Below are positions 8,431-17,204 of a stretch of 64,000 nt of DNA, piece by piece. A program made the position numbers and the translations under genes. This DNA comes from Emergencia sp. (GTDB lineage Bacteria; Bacillota; Clostridia; Peptostreptococcales; Anaerovoracaceae), in the NCBI GenBank assembly GCA_022767345.1, contig JALEOD010000010.1, positions 1-64,000 on the forward strand, read 5' to 3'. Within the stretch, counting starts at the first letter, position 1. Every line of letters begins with the position of its first letter. Below the pieces are notes generated by a model. It was given only the letters and a program-made list of their open reading frames with translations, did no database searches and had not been told where the DNA came from.

Positions 8431-9231
8431 TTAATACGGGCACACGCATTTGGTCTTTATCAGGACATCGCTGATTTCACGGGCGGTATCTTTCAGCTGC
8501 AGTGTGATAGCATCCACGTCCTGTGTAAACAGCCGTGACTTTGGTGCTGTAATACCGATATTTGCATTGATTTGTCCTGTGTGATTGAACAGCGGCACGC
8601 TGATACAGAATAAACCATATTCGTTTTCTTCATCGTCGTAAGCAAGACCTTCCTCTAGAATTTTTACCTGTTCCTCTTTGAATTCCTCATAGGTTGTGAT
8701 AGTATTGTAGGTCAGCTTTTTTAAGTCCGAATCCGCAAAGTACTGTCTGAGTTCTTCATCGGTCCATGTGGAGAGAAAAAGCTTTCCGGCTGCAGAACAA
8801 TTCAGCGTAGGGAAAGGCAGCAGATTGGATGTCAACGCAGATTCCTCACCGCGGAAGGATACCAGAGACATACAGTGATTCTGATAGAGAACGCTGAGAC
8901 CGGTATTTTCTCCGAGTGCAGAGGAAAGAGACTGCAGAAAAGGCTGCGCAATGGAGGGAATCGATAAACGAGTTTTTACCGCTTCGCTGTAGTAAATAAA
9001 CTTGAGTCCAAGACGATAGCAATCTGTAGGCGGAATTTTTTCAATCAATTCGTATTTTTCCAGAGACTGCAGAATTCTGTGCAGTGTTGCTTTAGGCAGA
9101 TTCAGCTTCTTTTGAATGTCGATAAAAGTACTTTCTTCTTCAAAAATGCAATCAATGACACTGAGCGTTTTATCAATGGAATTAGAAAATTCTTTGTTCT
9201 TTGCGTCAGGAGCAGTAAGTGCTTGTTTCAA
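8431..9231 (-). CDS. IclR-family transcriptional regulator
   Basis: The 266-residue protein has an N-terminal winged helix (STFIDIQKKLNLPKATLHRI) and a C-terminal IclR effector-binding domain (LNCSAAGKLFLSTWTDEELR, then LAYDDEENEYGLFCISVPLF). Such proteins bind a small carboxylate or amino acid and control adjacent catabolic or transport genes. It is divergent from the peptide ABC operon, whose promoter carries an IclR-type palindrome, so it probably controls that operon. The TTG at 9231 is preferred because GAGGTG precedes it by six bases; a GTG at 9240 is possible but would lie inside that site. Confidence 0.9.
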   Translation of the reverse strand: MKQALTAPDAKNKEFSNSIDKTLSVIDCIFEEESTFIDIQKKLNLPKATLHRILQSLEKYELIEKIPPTDCYRLGLKFIYYSEAVKTRLSIPSIAQPFLQSLSSALGENTGLSVLYQNHCMSLVSFRGEESALTSNLLPFPTLNCSAAGKLFLSTWTDEELRQYFADSDLKKLTYNTITTYEEFKEEQVKILEEGLAYDDEENEYGLFCISVPLFNHTGQINANIGITAPKSRLFTQDVDAITLQLKDTAREISDVLIKTKCVCPY

Positions 9232-9360
9232 GTTCCTCACCTCGATAAAATATTTAGTAATATGCAGTATTTATTTTAACAAGGAAACTGAGGGATGTCA
9301 AATATTGCCTATAATAATAATAAATAAACAAAAAAATGAATAAAAATGCGCAAAAAGATA

Positions 9361-9389
9361 TTGACAAATTTCTGAAAATGGAGTAATAT
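9361..9389 (+). promoter_or_regulatory. Sigma-A promoter of the first peptide ABC operon
   Basis: TTGACA (9361-9366) and TAATAT (9384-9389) are 17 bases apart, a near-consensus arrangement 49 bases before the ATG of the binding-protein gene. Confidence 0.75.
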
Positions 9390-9405
9390 GATACAAAAAG
9401 AAAAA

Positions 9406-9420
9406 TGGAACCGAGTTCCA
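9406..9420. promoter_or_regulatory. Likely IclR operator
   Basis: TGGAAC and GTTCCA form a perfect inverted repeat with a three-base spacer, placed just after the -10 box and so covering the transcription start. IclR-family sites are commonly palindromes of the TGGAA...TTCCA type, and an IclR gene is divergent 175 bases away. Confidence 0.65.
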
Positions 9421-9437
9421 AAACAGGAGGAACAACT

Positions 9438-10967
9438 ATGAAAGCAAGAACAAAAAAAGGAATTGCTCTTCTGCTGATTGCTGTGTTAGCATTGGCTTCT
9501 CTGACCGGCTGCGGCGGTGGCGGAGACGATGCTGAAGCAAGAACCGATTTAAACTGGGCATTATCAGCAGAACCGAACTCTTTGGATCCTATGGCAATCG
9601 CTATGATGAGCACATTTACCGTTACATATGCAATCTATGATAATTTGGTAGAGGCAAACGAAAACGGTGAATACGTGGAATCTTTGGCAGAGAGCTACGA
9701 GATTTCCGACGATGAGATGGAATACACCTTTAAACTTCGCCAGGGTGTAAAGTTCCACAATGGAACAGAAATGACTGCTGACGACGTAGTATACTCCATC
9801 AACAGAACCATCGAAAAAGGCTGGGCGGCAGACATGACCGCGGCAATCGATAAGGTTGAAAAAGTAGATGACTACACCGTTAAGTTAATCTTAAAAGAGC
9901 CTTTCGGCGCTATGATCGGAAGCCTTGCTTCCCCTTACTTCTCCATCATGAGCAAAGCTTATGCTGAAGAAAACGGCGAAGATGCAGTAGAAAGAGCTCC
10001 GATGGGAACCGGCGCTTACAAATTTGTTGAATGGGTAAACGGCGACCACATCACTGTAGAAGCAAATGAAGAATACTTCGGCGGCGCACCTGCAATTAAG
10101 ACAGTAACTTTCAAACCGATCACTGATAAGAACACTGGTCTTGTTGCTCTGCAGGCAGGTGAAACTGACGCATTCTTAAACGTGAACAACTCCGATATCT
10201 CCGTAGTACAGGATGATGAAAATCTGGCATTCTACAGCACTGACCTTGCTGCTGTGCTGTCTCTGAACATGAATATCGAAGCAAAACCGCTGGACGATGT
10301 AAAAGTAAGACAGGCTATCAACTATGCAATTAACAGAGAAAACATCATTAAAGGTGCTCTGGAAGGAAACGGAACCGTTGCAAACAGTGCTATTTCTCCA
10401 ACCTGTGATGGATACTCCGATAAAGTAGCAGGCTACACTTATGATTTGGACAAGGCTAAAGCACTTCTGAAGGAAGCAGGTCAGGAAAATCTGAAGCTGA
10501 CTATCAAGATTAAAGAAGACGCTAAGATTCAGAAGGTTGCGCAGGTAATTCAGGCAGACCTGAAAGAAGCCGGCGTTGAAGTAGAAATCGACATTATGGA
10601 AGCCGGCGCGTATACCACTGACGTATACTCCGAAGGCGACTACGAAATGACAATTTCTTCATGGTGTGCAATGTTCACTGACGCGTACTCCCTGCTGTAC
10701 AGCCAGTTCCACAAAGACTGCTACGGCGGAACCGGCAACATCACCCACGTTGTCAGCGATGAACTTTCCGGTAAACTGGAAAATGCAGCAAGACTGACAG
10801 GCGATGAAAAGCAGGCAGCTTACGAAGATGTTGCACAGGATATCAGCGATCAGGCATACGTTGCTTCTCTGGTATTCGAACCAACCACAATCACCACAAA
10901 TGCAAATCTGAAGGGCGTTGCAGCAGACGCACTGGGCATTTACAAGATTAAGAGAATGTCCTGGTAA
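9438..10967 (+). CDS. Peptide ABC transporter substrate-binding lipoprotein, operon 1
   Basis: This is a 509-residue extracytoplasmic binding protein of the SBP_bac_5 family (DppA/OppA type). The N-terminus is a lipoprotein signal: basic KARTKKG, a hydrophobic stretch, then the lipobox LTGC at about residues 24-27. The family signatures YDNLVEANENGEYVESLAES and VKFHNGTEMTADDVVYSINR follow, and VRQAINYAINREN later. The ATG at 9438 follows AGGAGGAACAACT; an upstream in-frame ATG would disrupt the signal peptide. It is the first gene of SBP-permease-permease-ATPase-ATPase-aminopeptidase, which indicates uptake of short peptides followed by their hydrolysis. Confidence 0.95.
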   Translation: MKARTKKGIALLLIAVLALASLTGCGGGGDDAEARTDLNWALSAEPNSLDPMAIAMMSTFTVTYAIYDNLVEANENGEYVESLAESYEISDDEMEYTFKLRQGVKFHNGTEMTADDVVYSINRTIEKGWAADMTAAIDKVEKVDDYTVKLILKEPFGAMIGSLASPYFSIMSKAYAEENGEDAVERAPMGTGAYKFVEWVNGDHITVEANEEYFGGAPAIKTVTFKPITDKNTGLVALQAGETDAFLNVNNSDISVVQDDENLAFYSTDLAAVLSLNMNIEAKPLDDVKVRQAINYAINRENIIKGALEGNGTVANSAISPTCDGYSDKVAGYTYDLDKAKALLKEAGQENLKLTIKIKEDAKIQKVAQVIQADLKEAGVEVEIDIMEAGAYTTDVYSEGDYEMTISSWCAMFTDAYSLLYSQFHKDCYGGTGNITHVVSDELSGKLENAARLTGDEKQAAYEDVAQDISDQAYVASLVFEPTTITTNANLKGVAADALGIYKIKRMSW

Positions 10968-11012
10968 TCAAAGCAGACTTTGCAGTTAGCAAGACTGCTA
11001 TAATGACAAAGA

Positions 11013-11044
11013 GAGGGTATTCACAGTGAAATGGGGATGCCCTC
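11013..11044 (+). promoter_or_regulatory. Hairpin between binding-protein and permease genes
   Basis: GAGGGTAT (11013-11020) pairs with ATGCCCTC (11037-11044). Stem-loops at this point are common in peptide ABC operons and may protect the abundant SBP message or partly stop transcription. There is no full T-run. Confidence 0.4.
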
Positions 11045-11068
11045 ATATTTTCGAAGAGAGGACAGATT

Positions 11069-12001
11069 ATGGGAAAGTACATTTTACAACGTCTGGGCAT
11101 GATGGTGGTTGTTGTGCTGGGAATCTCCTTTATCGTATTTACCATCATGAATTTGACACCGGGAAATCCGGCGCAGCTGATTCTGGGACAGAGTGCTTCA
11201 CCGGAGCAGGTTGCGAAACTGGAAGCGGAACTGGGCTTAAACGAGCCATTTTTCGTGCGTTATTTTGACTATATTACAGATATGTTTCAGGGAGAATTCG
11301 GAAACTCCTATCAGACGAAACTTCCAGTATTTGAAGAAATTTTGAGTCGTTTTCCGACCACGCTGACCTTGGCTGCTGTTGCAATGTTTTTTGCTACGCT
11401 GATCGGGGTGCCGGTAGGCGTTATTTCCGCAGTGCGTCAGTATTCCTTCGTGGATGCAGTCAGCACAGTGGCAGCACTCATCTTCGCATCGATTCCTTCT
11501 TTTGTATTGGGACTGGTATTGATGCTGGTATTTGCATTGAATTTACACTGGCTTCCAGCTACAGGCCTTCAGGATATTTCCGGCTACATTTTGCCGGCGG
11601 TCACCCTTTCTACAGGAACCATGGCAACCCTTGTGCGAATGACTCGTTCGACTATGCTGGAAGTGCTGAAACAGGACTATATCCGTACTGCAAGAGCAAA
11701 GGGTGCAGAGGAAAAGAGCGTTATTTTAAAGCACTCCCTGCGCAACGCGCTTCTTCCGATTATCACTGTAATCGGCGTAGACTTCGGATACTTGCTGGCA
11801 GGTACTGTAGTAATTGAATCCGTATTTGCAATTTCTGGAATCGGATCCCTTCTGATTACCAGTATTCGTATGAAAGATACGCCGGTCGTTATGGCGGCAA
11901 TCATGTTTGTTACCATCGCATACAGCCTGGTAAACTTACTTGTAGATATCATCTACGCTTATATCGACCCTCGTATCAAATCTCAGTATGAAAGGGCGTG
12001 A
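11069..12001 (+). CDS. Dipeptide/oligopeptide ABC transporter permease, DppB type
   Basis: The 310-residue membrane protein has six hydrophobic spans. The start (MGKYILQRLGMMVVVVLGIS) and NLTPGNPAQLILG are typical of DppB/OppB permeases. The EAA loop is visible as DYIRTARAKGAEEKSVILKHSLRNA around residues 210-235; it contacts the ATPases. The ATG follows GAGAGGACAGATT. It overlaps the next permease by four bases. Confidence 0.94.
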   Translation: MGKYILQRLGMMVVVVLGISFIVFTIMNLTPGNPAQLILGQSASPEQVAKLEAELGLNEPFFVRYFDYITDMFQGEFGNSYQTKLPVFEEILSRFPTTLTLAAVAMFFATLIGVPVGVISAVRQYSFVDAVSTVAALIFASIPSFVLGLVLMLVFALNLHWLPATGLQDISGYILPAVTLSTGTMATLVRMTRSTMLEVLKQDYIRTARAKGAEEKSVILKHSLRNALLPIITVIGVDFGYLLAGTVVIESVFAISGIGSLLITSIRMKDTPVVMAAIMFVTIAYSLVNLLVDIIYAYIDPRIKSQYERA

Positions 12002-12882
12002 TTACCGTGAAGAAACAAGAAAATGAAATGAAAGCACGCAGTCAGTTTACGGCAATCATGATGAGACTGCGCAAAAATAAACTTGCCATGCTGGGACTTG
12101 CAATTCTGCTTTTCATGGCGGCGCTGGCGCTTTGCGCAGACTTTATCGCTGACTATGACACCCAGGTAGTTGGGCAGGATATGGACGCAAGACTGGAAGG
12201 ACCGTCGGCTGACCACTGGTTCGGTACAGACCAGTTCGGCAGAGACGTTTTCGCCCGTATTATTCACGGCGCGAGAATTTCCCTGACCCTAAGTATTATC
12301 GCTATGGCTATTGCAGTTGCAATCGGCGCTATTATCGGTGCAATCGCCGGTTATTTCGGCGGCTTCCGTGATAATATTCTCATGCGTCTGATGGATATTC
12401 TGCTGGCAATCCCGCCGATGCTGATGTCCATTTCCATCGTTGCGGCGTTGGGGCAGAGCATGTCTAACCTTTTGATCGCCCTGTCCATCGCATACATACC
12501 GGTATTTGCCAGAGTTATTCGTTCTTCGATTCTGTCCATCAAGGATCAGGAATTTATTGAAGCTTCACGCTGCTGCGGCAGTAACGACTGGCATATTATC
12601 ATAAAGCATATCATTCCAAACGCAATCGGCCCGATTATCGTACAGGCAACCCTAGCAATGGGCGCAACCATTCTGATTATCGCGTCCTTGAGCTTTATGG
12701 GTCTGGGCGTAAAACCGCCTGCGTCGGAATGGGGTACAATGCTTTATGAAGGCAGAGATTTCCTGCGTCAGGCTCCGTATCTGGTACTGATTCCGGGTAC
12801 TGCAATCACCCTTGCGGTAATTTCCCTGAATCTTTTAGGCGACGGACTTCGTGACGCATTGGATCCGAGAATGAAAAACTAG
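11998..12882 (+). CDS. Dipeptide/oligopeptide ABC transporter permease, DppC type
   Basis: The 294-residue partner permease has the family features DHWFGTDQFGRDVFARIIHGARIS (in order, near residues 70-95), the EAA loop EFIEASRCCGSNDWHIIIKH and the ending ALDPRMKN. The N-terminus holds a cytoplasmic segment and one span before the permease domain. The GTG at 11998 overlaps the DppB stop; GTG at 12007 or ATG at 12028 are alternative starts. Confidence 0.93.
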   Translation: MITVKKQENEMKARSQFTAIMMRLRKNKLAMLGLAILLFMAALALCADFIADYDTQVVGQDMDARLEGPSADHWFGTDQFGRDVFARIIHGARISLTLSIIAMAIAVAIGAIIGAIAGYFGGFRDNILMRLMDILLAIPPMLMSISIVAALGQSMSNLLIALSIAYIPVFARVIRSSILSIKDQEFIEASRCCGSNDWHIIIKHIIPNAIGPIIVQATLAMGATILIIASLSFMGLGVKPPASEWGTMLYEGRDFLRQAPYLVLIPGTAITLAVISLNLLGDGLRDALDPRMKN

Positions 12883-12894
12883 GAGGTGGCTGTT

Positions 12895-13884
12895 TTGAGC
12901 GAAAAAATATTGAGCATTGATCATATCTCGGCGGAATATCGCACAGACGACGGCGTATCCTCCGTATTAAACGATATCAGTTTTTCCCTGAACAAAGGGG
13001 AAACTCTAGGTCTTGTTGGTGAAACCGGTGCGGGAAAAACCACGACAGCTCTGGCAACCATGAGACTTTTGCCGAAGCACACAGGCTTTATCACTGGCGG
13101 AGAAATTCAGTTTGAGGGAAGCGGCAACCTGCTGGAACGCACAGAAGCAGAAATGCGTGCCATCAGAGGACACCGAATATCCATGATTTTCCAGGACCCG
13201 ATGACCAGCTTAAATCCGGTACTTCGTATCGGCGATCAGATAAAGGAATCCTTTAAGATTCATATGCCGGAGCTTTCCGATGAAGAAATGGAAAAGAAAG
13301 TGGATAACATGCTGGAGATGGTTGGCATTCCTGCCAGCAGAAAAAGAGAATATCCCCACCAGTTTTCCGGCGGCATGAAGCAGCGTGTAGTCATTGCAAT
13401 TGCTTTGTCTCTGGAGCCGGAGCTTCTCATTGCCGATGAGCCGACTACAGCTCTTGATGTTACCATTCAGGCGCAGGTGCTGCACATGATGCGTCAGCTG
13501 AAGAAAAATCTGGGAACTTCCATGATTCTCATCACCCACGATCTCGGCATCGTATCGCAAAACTGCGACAAAGTTGCGGTAATGTATGCGGGAACTATCG
13601 TGGAATCCGGCACTGCTGAGGAAATTTTCTTAAGCGAATCACACCACCCGTACACCGTGGGACTTTTCGGTTCTATTCCGGACATGAAAAAGCAGACAAA
13701 GCGGCTTTCGCCGATTGACGGCCTCATGCCTGACCCGATGGATCTGCCGACCGGCTGCGTATTCCATCCTAGATGTCCAAAGTGCATGGAGAAGTGTAAA
13801 AATGAAGTGCCGAAAGCAGTAACCATAGATGGTGAGCATGTCATCAGATGTCATTTGTTCGAGGAGGTGGAAAACCATGAGTAA
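12895..13884 (+). CDS. Peptide ABC transporter ATP-binding protein, DppD type
   Basis: The 329-residue ATPase has the Walker A GETGAGKTT, signature FSGGMKQRV, Walker B LLIADEPTTALDV and the H-loop ITHDLG. The C-terminal oligopeptide/dipeptide extension has the Cys set of the family (GCVFHPRCPKCMEKC), which in some homologues holds a 4Fe-4S cluster. TTG at 12895 is chosen because AGGAGG lies eight bases upstream; a GTG at 12886 would overlap that site. It overlaps the second ATPase gene by eight bases. Confidence 0.94.
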   Translation: MSEKILSIDHISAEYRTDDGVSSVLNDISFSLNKGETLGLVGETGAGKTTTALATMRLLPKHTGFITGGEIQFEGSGNLLERTEAEMRAIRGHRISMIFQDPMTSLNPVLRIGDQIKESFKIHMPELSDEEMEKKVDNMLEMVGIPASRKREYPHQFSGGMKQRVVIAIALSLEPELLIADEPTTALDVTIQAQVLHMMRQLKKNLGTSMILITHDLGIVSQNCDKVAVMYAGTIVESGTAEEIFLSESHHPYTVGLFGSIPDMKKQTKRLSPIDGLMPDPMDLPTGCVFHPRCPKCMEKCKNEVPKAVTIDGEHVIRCHLFEEVENHE

Positions 13885-14848
13885 CACACCGAAAATTGAG
13901 GTCAGACACTTAAAGAAATATTTCAAAACACCTTCCGGCCTGCTTCACGCAGTAGATGATGTGAGCTTTTCCATCGAAAAAGGCCATACCCTCGGGGTAG
14001 TAGGTGAATCCGGCTGCGGAAAAACTACTTTGGGCAGAACGGTACTTCGTCTCGTTGAACCGACCGACGGAGAAATTTACTTTGACGGAGAAAAGATTAC
14101 GGATTTCAATAAGGCGAAGATGAAGCAGCTGAGAAAGAAAATGCAGTTGATTTTCCAGGATCCCTATGCGTCTTTGAACCCGAGACTTTCCGTGTCGGAA
14201 ATCATTCGTGAGCCGATGGAAGTGGGCAAAGTGTTCAAAACTAAAGCGGAGGTGCACCGCAGAGTAAAAGAACTGATGGATGTAGTTGGTCTTGCGCCGC
14301 GTCTGATTAACGCCTATCCTCACGAGCTGGATGGCGGAAGAAGGCAGAGAATCGGTATCGCGAGAGCTTTGGCAACTGACCCGGAATTTATCGTCTGCGA
14401 TGAACCGGTATCTGCGCTGGACGTATCCATTCAGGCGCAGATTTTGAACCTGATGATGGATTTGCAGGAAGAGCGTGAACTGGCGTACATGTTCATTACC
14501 CACGACATGAGTGTGGTAAAACATATTTCCACGGAAATTGCGGTTATGTATTTAGGTCAGTGCGTAGAACTGGCAGAAACAGAGGAGTTATTCCGAAATC
14601 CGAAGCATCCGTATACACAGGCGCTATTGTCTGCGATTCCGGAAATTGATATTACAAAGAAAGACACAGAGCCGGAACTTTTACGCGGAGAGGTTACATC
14701 GCCGATCAATCCGGCAGAGTACTGCAGATTCTATCCAAGATGCAAGTATGCTTGTGAGGCTTGTAAAAACGAGAACTATAAACTGGCGGAGATATCTGAA
14801 GGCCATTATAGCGCTTGTATTATGAACCAGAAGGAGTGCGTAAAATAG
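13877..14848 (+). CDS. Peptide ABC transporter ATP-binding protein, DppF type
   Basis: This 323-residue ATPase has Walker [10 protein letters not shown], Walker [14 protein letters not shown] and ITHDMS, with the C-terminal motif [14 protein letters not shown]. The ABC signature reads LDGGRRQR instead of the usual LSGGQRQR. That change at the second position is unusual and may lower activity, while the partner DppD has a normal signature. ATG 13877 follows GAGGAGGTGG. The next gene starts directly after its stop codon. Confidence 0.94.
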   Translation: MSNTPKIEVRHLKKYFKTPSGLLHAVDDVSFSIEKGHTLGVVGESGCGKTTLGRTVLRLVEPTDGEIYFDGEKITDFNKAKMKQLRKKMQLIFQDPYASLNPRLSVSEIIREPMEVGKVFKTKAEVHRRVKELMDVVGLAPRLINAYPHELDGGRRQRIGIARALATDPEFIVCDEPVSALDVSIQAQILNLMMDLQEERELAYMFITHDMSVVKHISTEIAVMYLGQCVELAETEELFRNPKHPYTQALLSAIPEIDITKKDTEPELLRGEVTSPINPAEYCRFYPRCKYACEACKNENYKLAEISEGHYSACIMNQKECVK

Positions 14849-16087
14849 ATGCAAAATAAGGAACGATTATTAGAAAACTATGCGGAGCTGATTTTAAAGA
14901 GGGGAGTAGGTCTTCGTGCAGGGCAGATTCTGGTGGTGGAAGAGACATCGGTAACTGCCATTGAATTTCTTCGTATTTTAACGAAGAAAGCGTACGAGCT
15001 GGGCGCAAAGGACGTAGTCATTCACTTTACCGACCAGCAGCTGACCAAAATTCGTCTGGAGCATGCGAAAATGGAGACCCTGTCCGAGGTGCCGGACTGG
15101 TGGGTTGAAGCGAGAACGTCTTACGCTGAAAAGGACGCATGCTTTTTGCGCTTAAACAATGATGCGCCGGACGGACTGCGTGATGTAGAAGATGTAAGGC
15201 TCGCAACCTGGAAGAACGCCACTTCGGCAACCTTAAAGGACCTCGGTTTCCTGAAAAAGGACAACCGCGTAAAGTGGAGCGCATCCGCAATTCCGGGAGA
15301 AGAATGGGCGATGAAAGTTTTTCCGGACAAAACAAAAGAAGATGCAATGGATGCGTTATGGGAAGCAATTCTCAAATGCTGTTACGTGACGGAGGAAAGC
15401 GGTGTTGACGGCTGGGATAAGCACATTGATGAAATGCTTGCCAATGTGAAGAAAATCAACGCCCTGAAAGTTCGCGGACTCCACCTTCGCAACAGTCTGG
15501 GTACGGATCTTACCATGGAGCTGTGCGACGATACGGTTTTTGTAGGCGGAATCTGCCACTGTCCTGAACCGGACGGAGAGCTGTTTGCGCCGAACATTCC
15601 GACAGAAGAAATTCTTTCCACGCCGCACAAATTCAAGGTGAACGGCGTTGTTTACAGCTCTATGCCTTTTGTCCATGCGGGCAATATTATCGACGGCATG
15701 CGCCTTGTGTTTAAAGACGGCAGAGTTGTGGAATACAGCGCTGAGGTGGGAGAAGATGTTTTAGCGGGCATTTTGGAGGATGAAAGTGCGCGTTATCTGG
15801 GCGAAATCGCTCTGGTTCCATTTGATTCTCCGATTAACCAGATGGGGATTTTGTTCTACAATACCCTCTTTGACGAAAATGCTTCCTGTCATTTGGCCCT
15901 GGGAGCAGGTTATTCGGACATGATTTTGGGAGAAGACCGAAGCATGGAGGCGCTGGAGAGGAAAGGTCTGAATATTTCAGCTCTCCACGTGGACTTCATG
16001 TTCGGCACAAAGGATTTAGCCTGCACCGCGACTTGCGAAGACGGCAGTGAGGCTGAGATTTTCCGTGATGGAAAATTCTGTATATAA
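14849..16087 (+). CDS. M29-family aminopeptidase
   Basis: The 412-residue protein matches thermophilic/AmpS-type metallo-aminopeptidases in length and in the landmarks NYAELILKRGVGLRAGQILVV (start), GLHLRNSLGTDLTMEL, then IPTEEILSTP and NQMGILFYNTLFDENASCHLALG. The family uses two metal ions (often Co or Zn) to remove N-terminal residues from short peptides in the cytoplasm. Its ATG follows the dppF stop with no gap, so it is the last step of the operon: peptides imported by the transporter are hydrolysed here. Confidence 0.94.
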   Translation: MQNKERLLENYAELILKRGVGLRAGQILVVEETSVTAIEFLRILTKKAYELGAKDVVIHFTDQQLTKIRLEHAKMETLSEVPDWWVEARTSYAEKDACFLRLNNDAPDGLRDVEDVRLATWKNATSATLKDLGFLKKDNRVKWSASAIPGEEWAMKVFPDKTKEDAMDALWEAILKCCYVTEESGVDGWDKHIDEMLANVKKINALKVRGLHLRNSLGTDLTMELCDDTVFVGGICHCPEPDGELFAPNIPTEEILSTPHKFKVNGVVYSSMPFVHAGNIIDGMRLVFKDGRVVEYSAEVGEDVLAGILEDESARYLGEIALVPFDSPINQMGILFYNTLFDENASCHLALGAGYSDMILGEDRSMEALERKGLNISALHVDFMFGTKDLACTATCEDGSEAEIFRDGKFCI

Positions 16088-16100
16088 CAGAATGGTTTTT

Positions 16101-16134
16101 AAGACCCGCAGATTATATGAAGCGGGTCTTTTTG
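16101..16134 (+). terminator. Rho-independent terminator of the first peptide operon
   Basis: AAGACCCGC (16101-16109) pairs with GCGGGTCTT (16122-16130), followed by TTTG. Confidence 0.88.
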
Positions 16135-16235
16135 TAATTTCAGACCTTTGCTGGGATGTTTATGCCAGGAAATCTTGAAAGTCAATGGATGATGGTATAA
16201 AATGTAAGTATCAGCCATGGGAAAGGAGGGATATT

Positions 16236-17015
16236 TTGCTCAGCAGTGAGATTTATGTGGCCTATGAGTTGAAGAGGCTGAGGGAGAAGAAACAGCGATA
16301 TGAGGAAATGCTCAGTAAGCTTCCCGAGGGAAAACTGAATTTATGCGCCTCTAAAGGGATACCGTATTATATGAAAACCTGCAATGGGAAAAAGGAATAT
16401 CTGGGCAATGATTCCCATGAGGAGGTTCAGAAATTGAAGCAAAGAAAGTTTCTGGAAGTTGCCATTGGGAATATGAAAAGCAATCAGACGCTGATAGAAC
16501 AGTATCTGCGTCAATATCGTTCGACGCAGCCGCGGGAGATTATGAAGTCTCTGCCGAAAGCGTATCAGAGTGAGGTGTTTCGGCTGGAGGATGAAAAGAG
16601 CAGTATAAAAGCCTGGGAATTTGACGAATATAATAAATCGACAAATCATCAGGAACGATTGATTTACAGCACCAGAAAGGGAGATTTGGTGCGGTCAAGA
16701 TCGGAAGCGGTGATTGCGGATATTTTGTACGAGCGGCAGATTCCTTATCACTATGAGGAAAAATTGCAACTGGGAAATCGGGTTGTTGTGCCGGATTTCA
16801 AGATTTTGGTATATAGTGAAGACCGGTTTAAATATCTGGAACATTGCGGCAGAATGGGCGAAGAACGCTACAGGCAGAACTTTGCCTGGAAGATACAGTG
16901 TTATTTGAGTCATGGATATCTGCCCTGGCGGGATGTCTTTTTTACCTTTGATGATATGCGGGGCAGGCTTGATACGATTACAATTCATGAAATGCTGGAC
17001 CATTATTTCGTGTAG
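16236..17015 (+). CDS. PD-(D/E)XK nuclease-like protein, copy 2
   Basis: The 259-residue protein is a clear paralogue of the 7329-8111 product. Shared signatures include ERLIxxTxKGDxVRSxSE, ADILYxRxIPYHYEExLxLG, PDFKI, FKxLEHCG and GYxPWxDVxFTFDxM. The Glu of RSRSE, Asp of PDFKI and Glu of LEHCG are in the order expected for a PD-(D/E)XK active site. The TTG at 16236 is preferred: AAAGGAGGG ends six bases before it. The two copies lie on either side of the IclR/peptide-transport/aminopeptidase block. Function unknown. Confidence 0.7.
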   Translation: MLSSEIYVAYELKRLREKKQRYEEMLSKLPEGKLNLCASKGIPYYMKTCNGKKEYLGNDSHEEVQKLKQRKFLEVAIGNMKSNQTLIEQYLRQYRSTQPREIMKSLPKAYQSEVFRLEDEKSSIKAWEFDEYNKSTNHQERLIYSTRKGDLVRSRSEAVIADILYERQIPYHYEEKLQLGNRVVVPDFKILVYSEDRFKYLEHCGRMGEERYRQNFAWKIQCYLSHGYLPWRDVFFTFDDMRGRLDTITIHEMLDHYFV

Positions 17016-17037
17016 TTTAGGGGCCGCATTCTAAAAT

Positions 17038-17085
17038 AAGAAAAGTGTGCAGGAGGGAATTATGAATTCCATGCACACTTTTCTT
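17038..17085. terminator. Long bidirectional terminator hairpin
   Basis: AAGAAAAGTGTGC (17038-17050) pairs perfectly with GCACACTTTTCTT (17073-17085). An inner palindrome GGAATTATGAATTCC sits in the loop. It lies between convergent genes and can serve both strands. Confidence 0.85.
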
Positions 17086-17104
17086 GATATTTCCTATATG
17101 ATAG

Positions 17105-17159
17105 AAAATCCCCCTCCCCTCCGTGTTTGAGATTACCTCGCGGGGGAGAGGGGATTTTT
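17105..17159. terminator. Terminator hairpin after the ABC-F gene
   Basis: AAAATCCCC (17105-17113) pairs with GGGGATTTT (17150-17158), with more C/G pairing inside. On the minus strand it lies just downstream of the ABC-F stop. Confidence 0.75.
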
Positions 17160-17204
17160 GTTGCGACGATTACGACGGGTGCGTATAACGGCGGCATATA
17201 GCCG

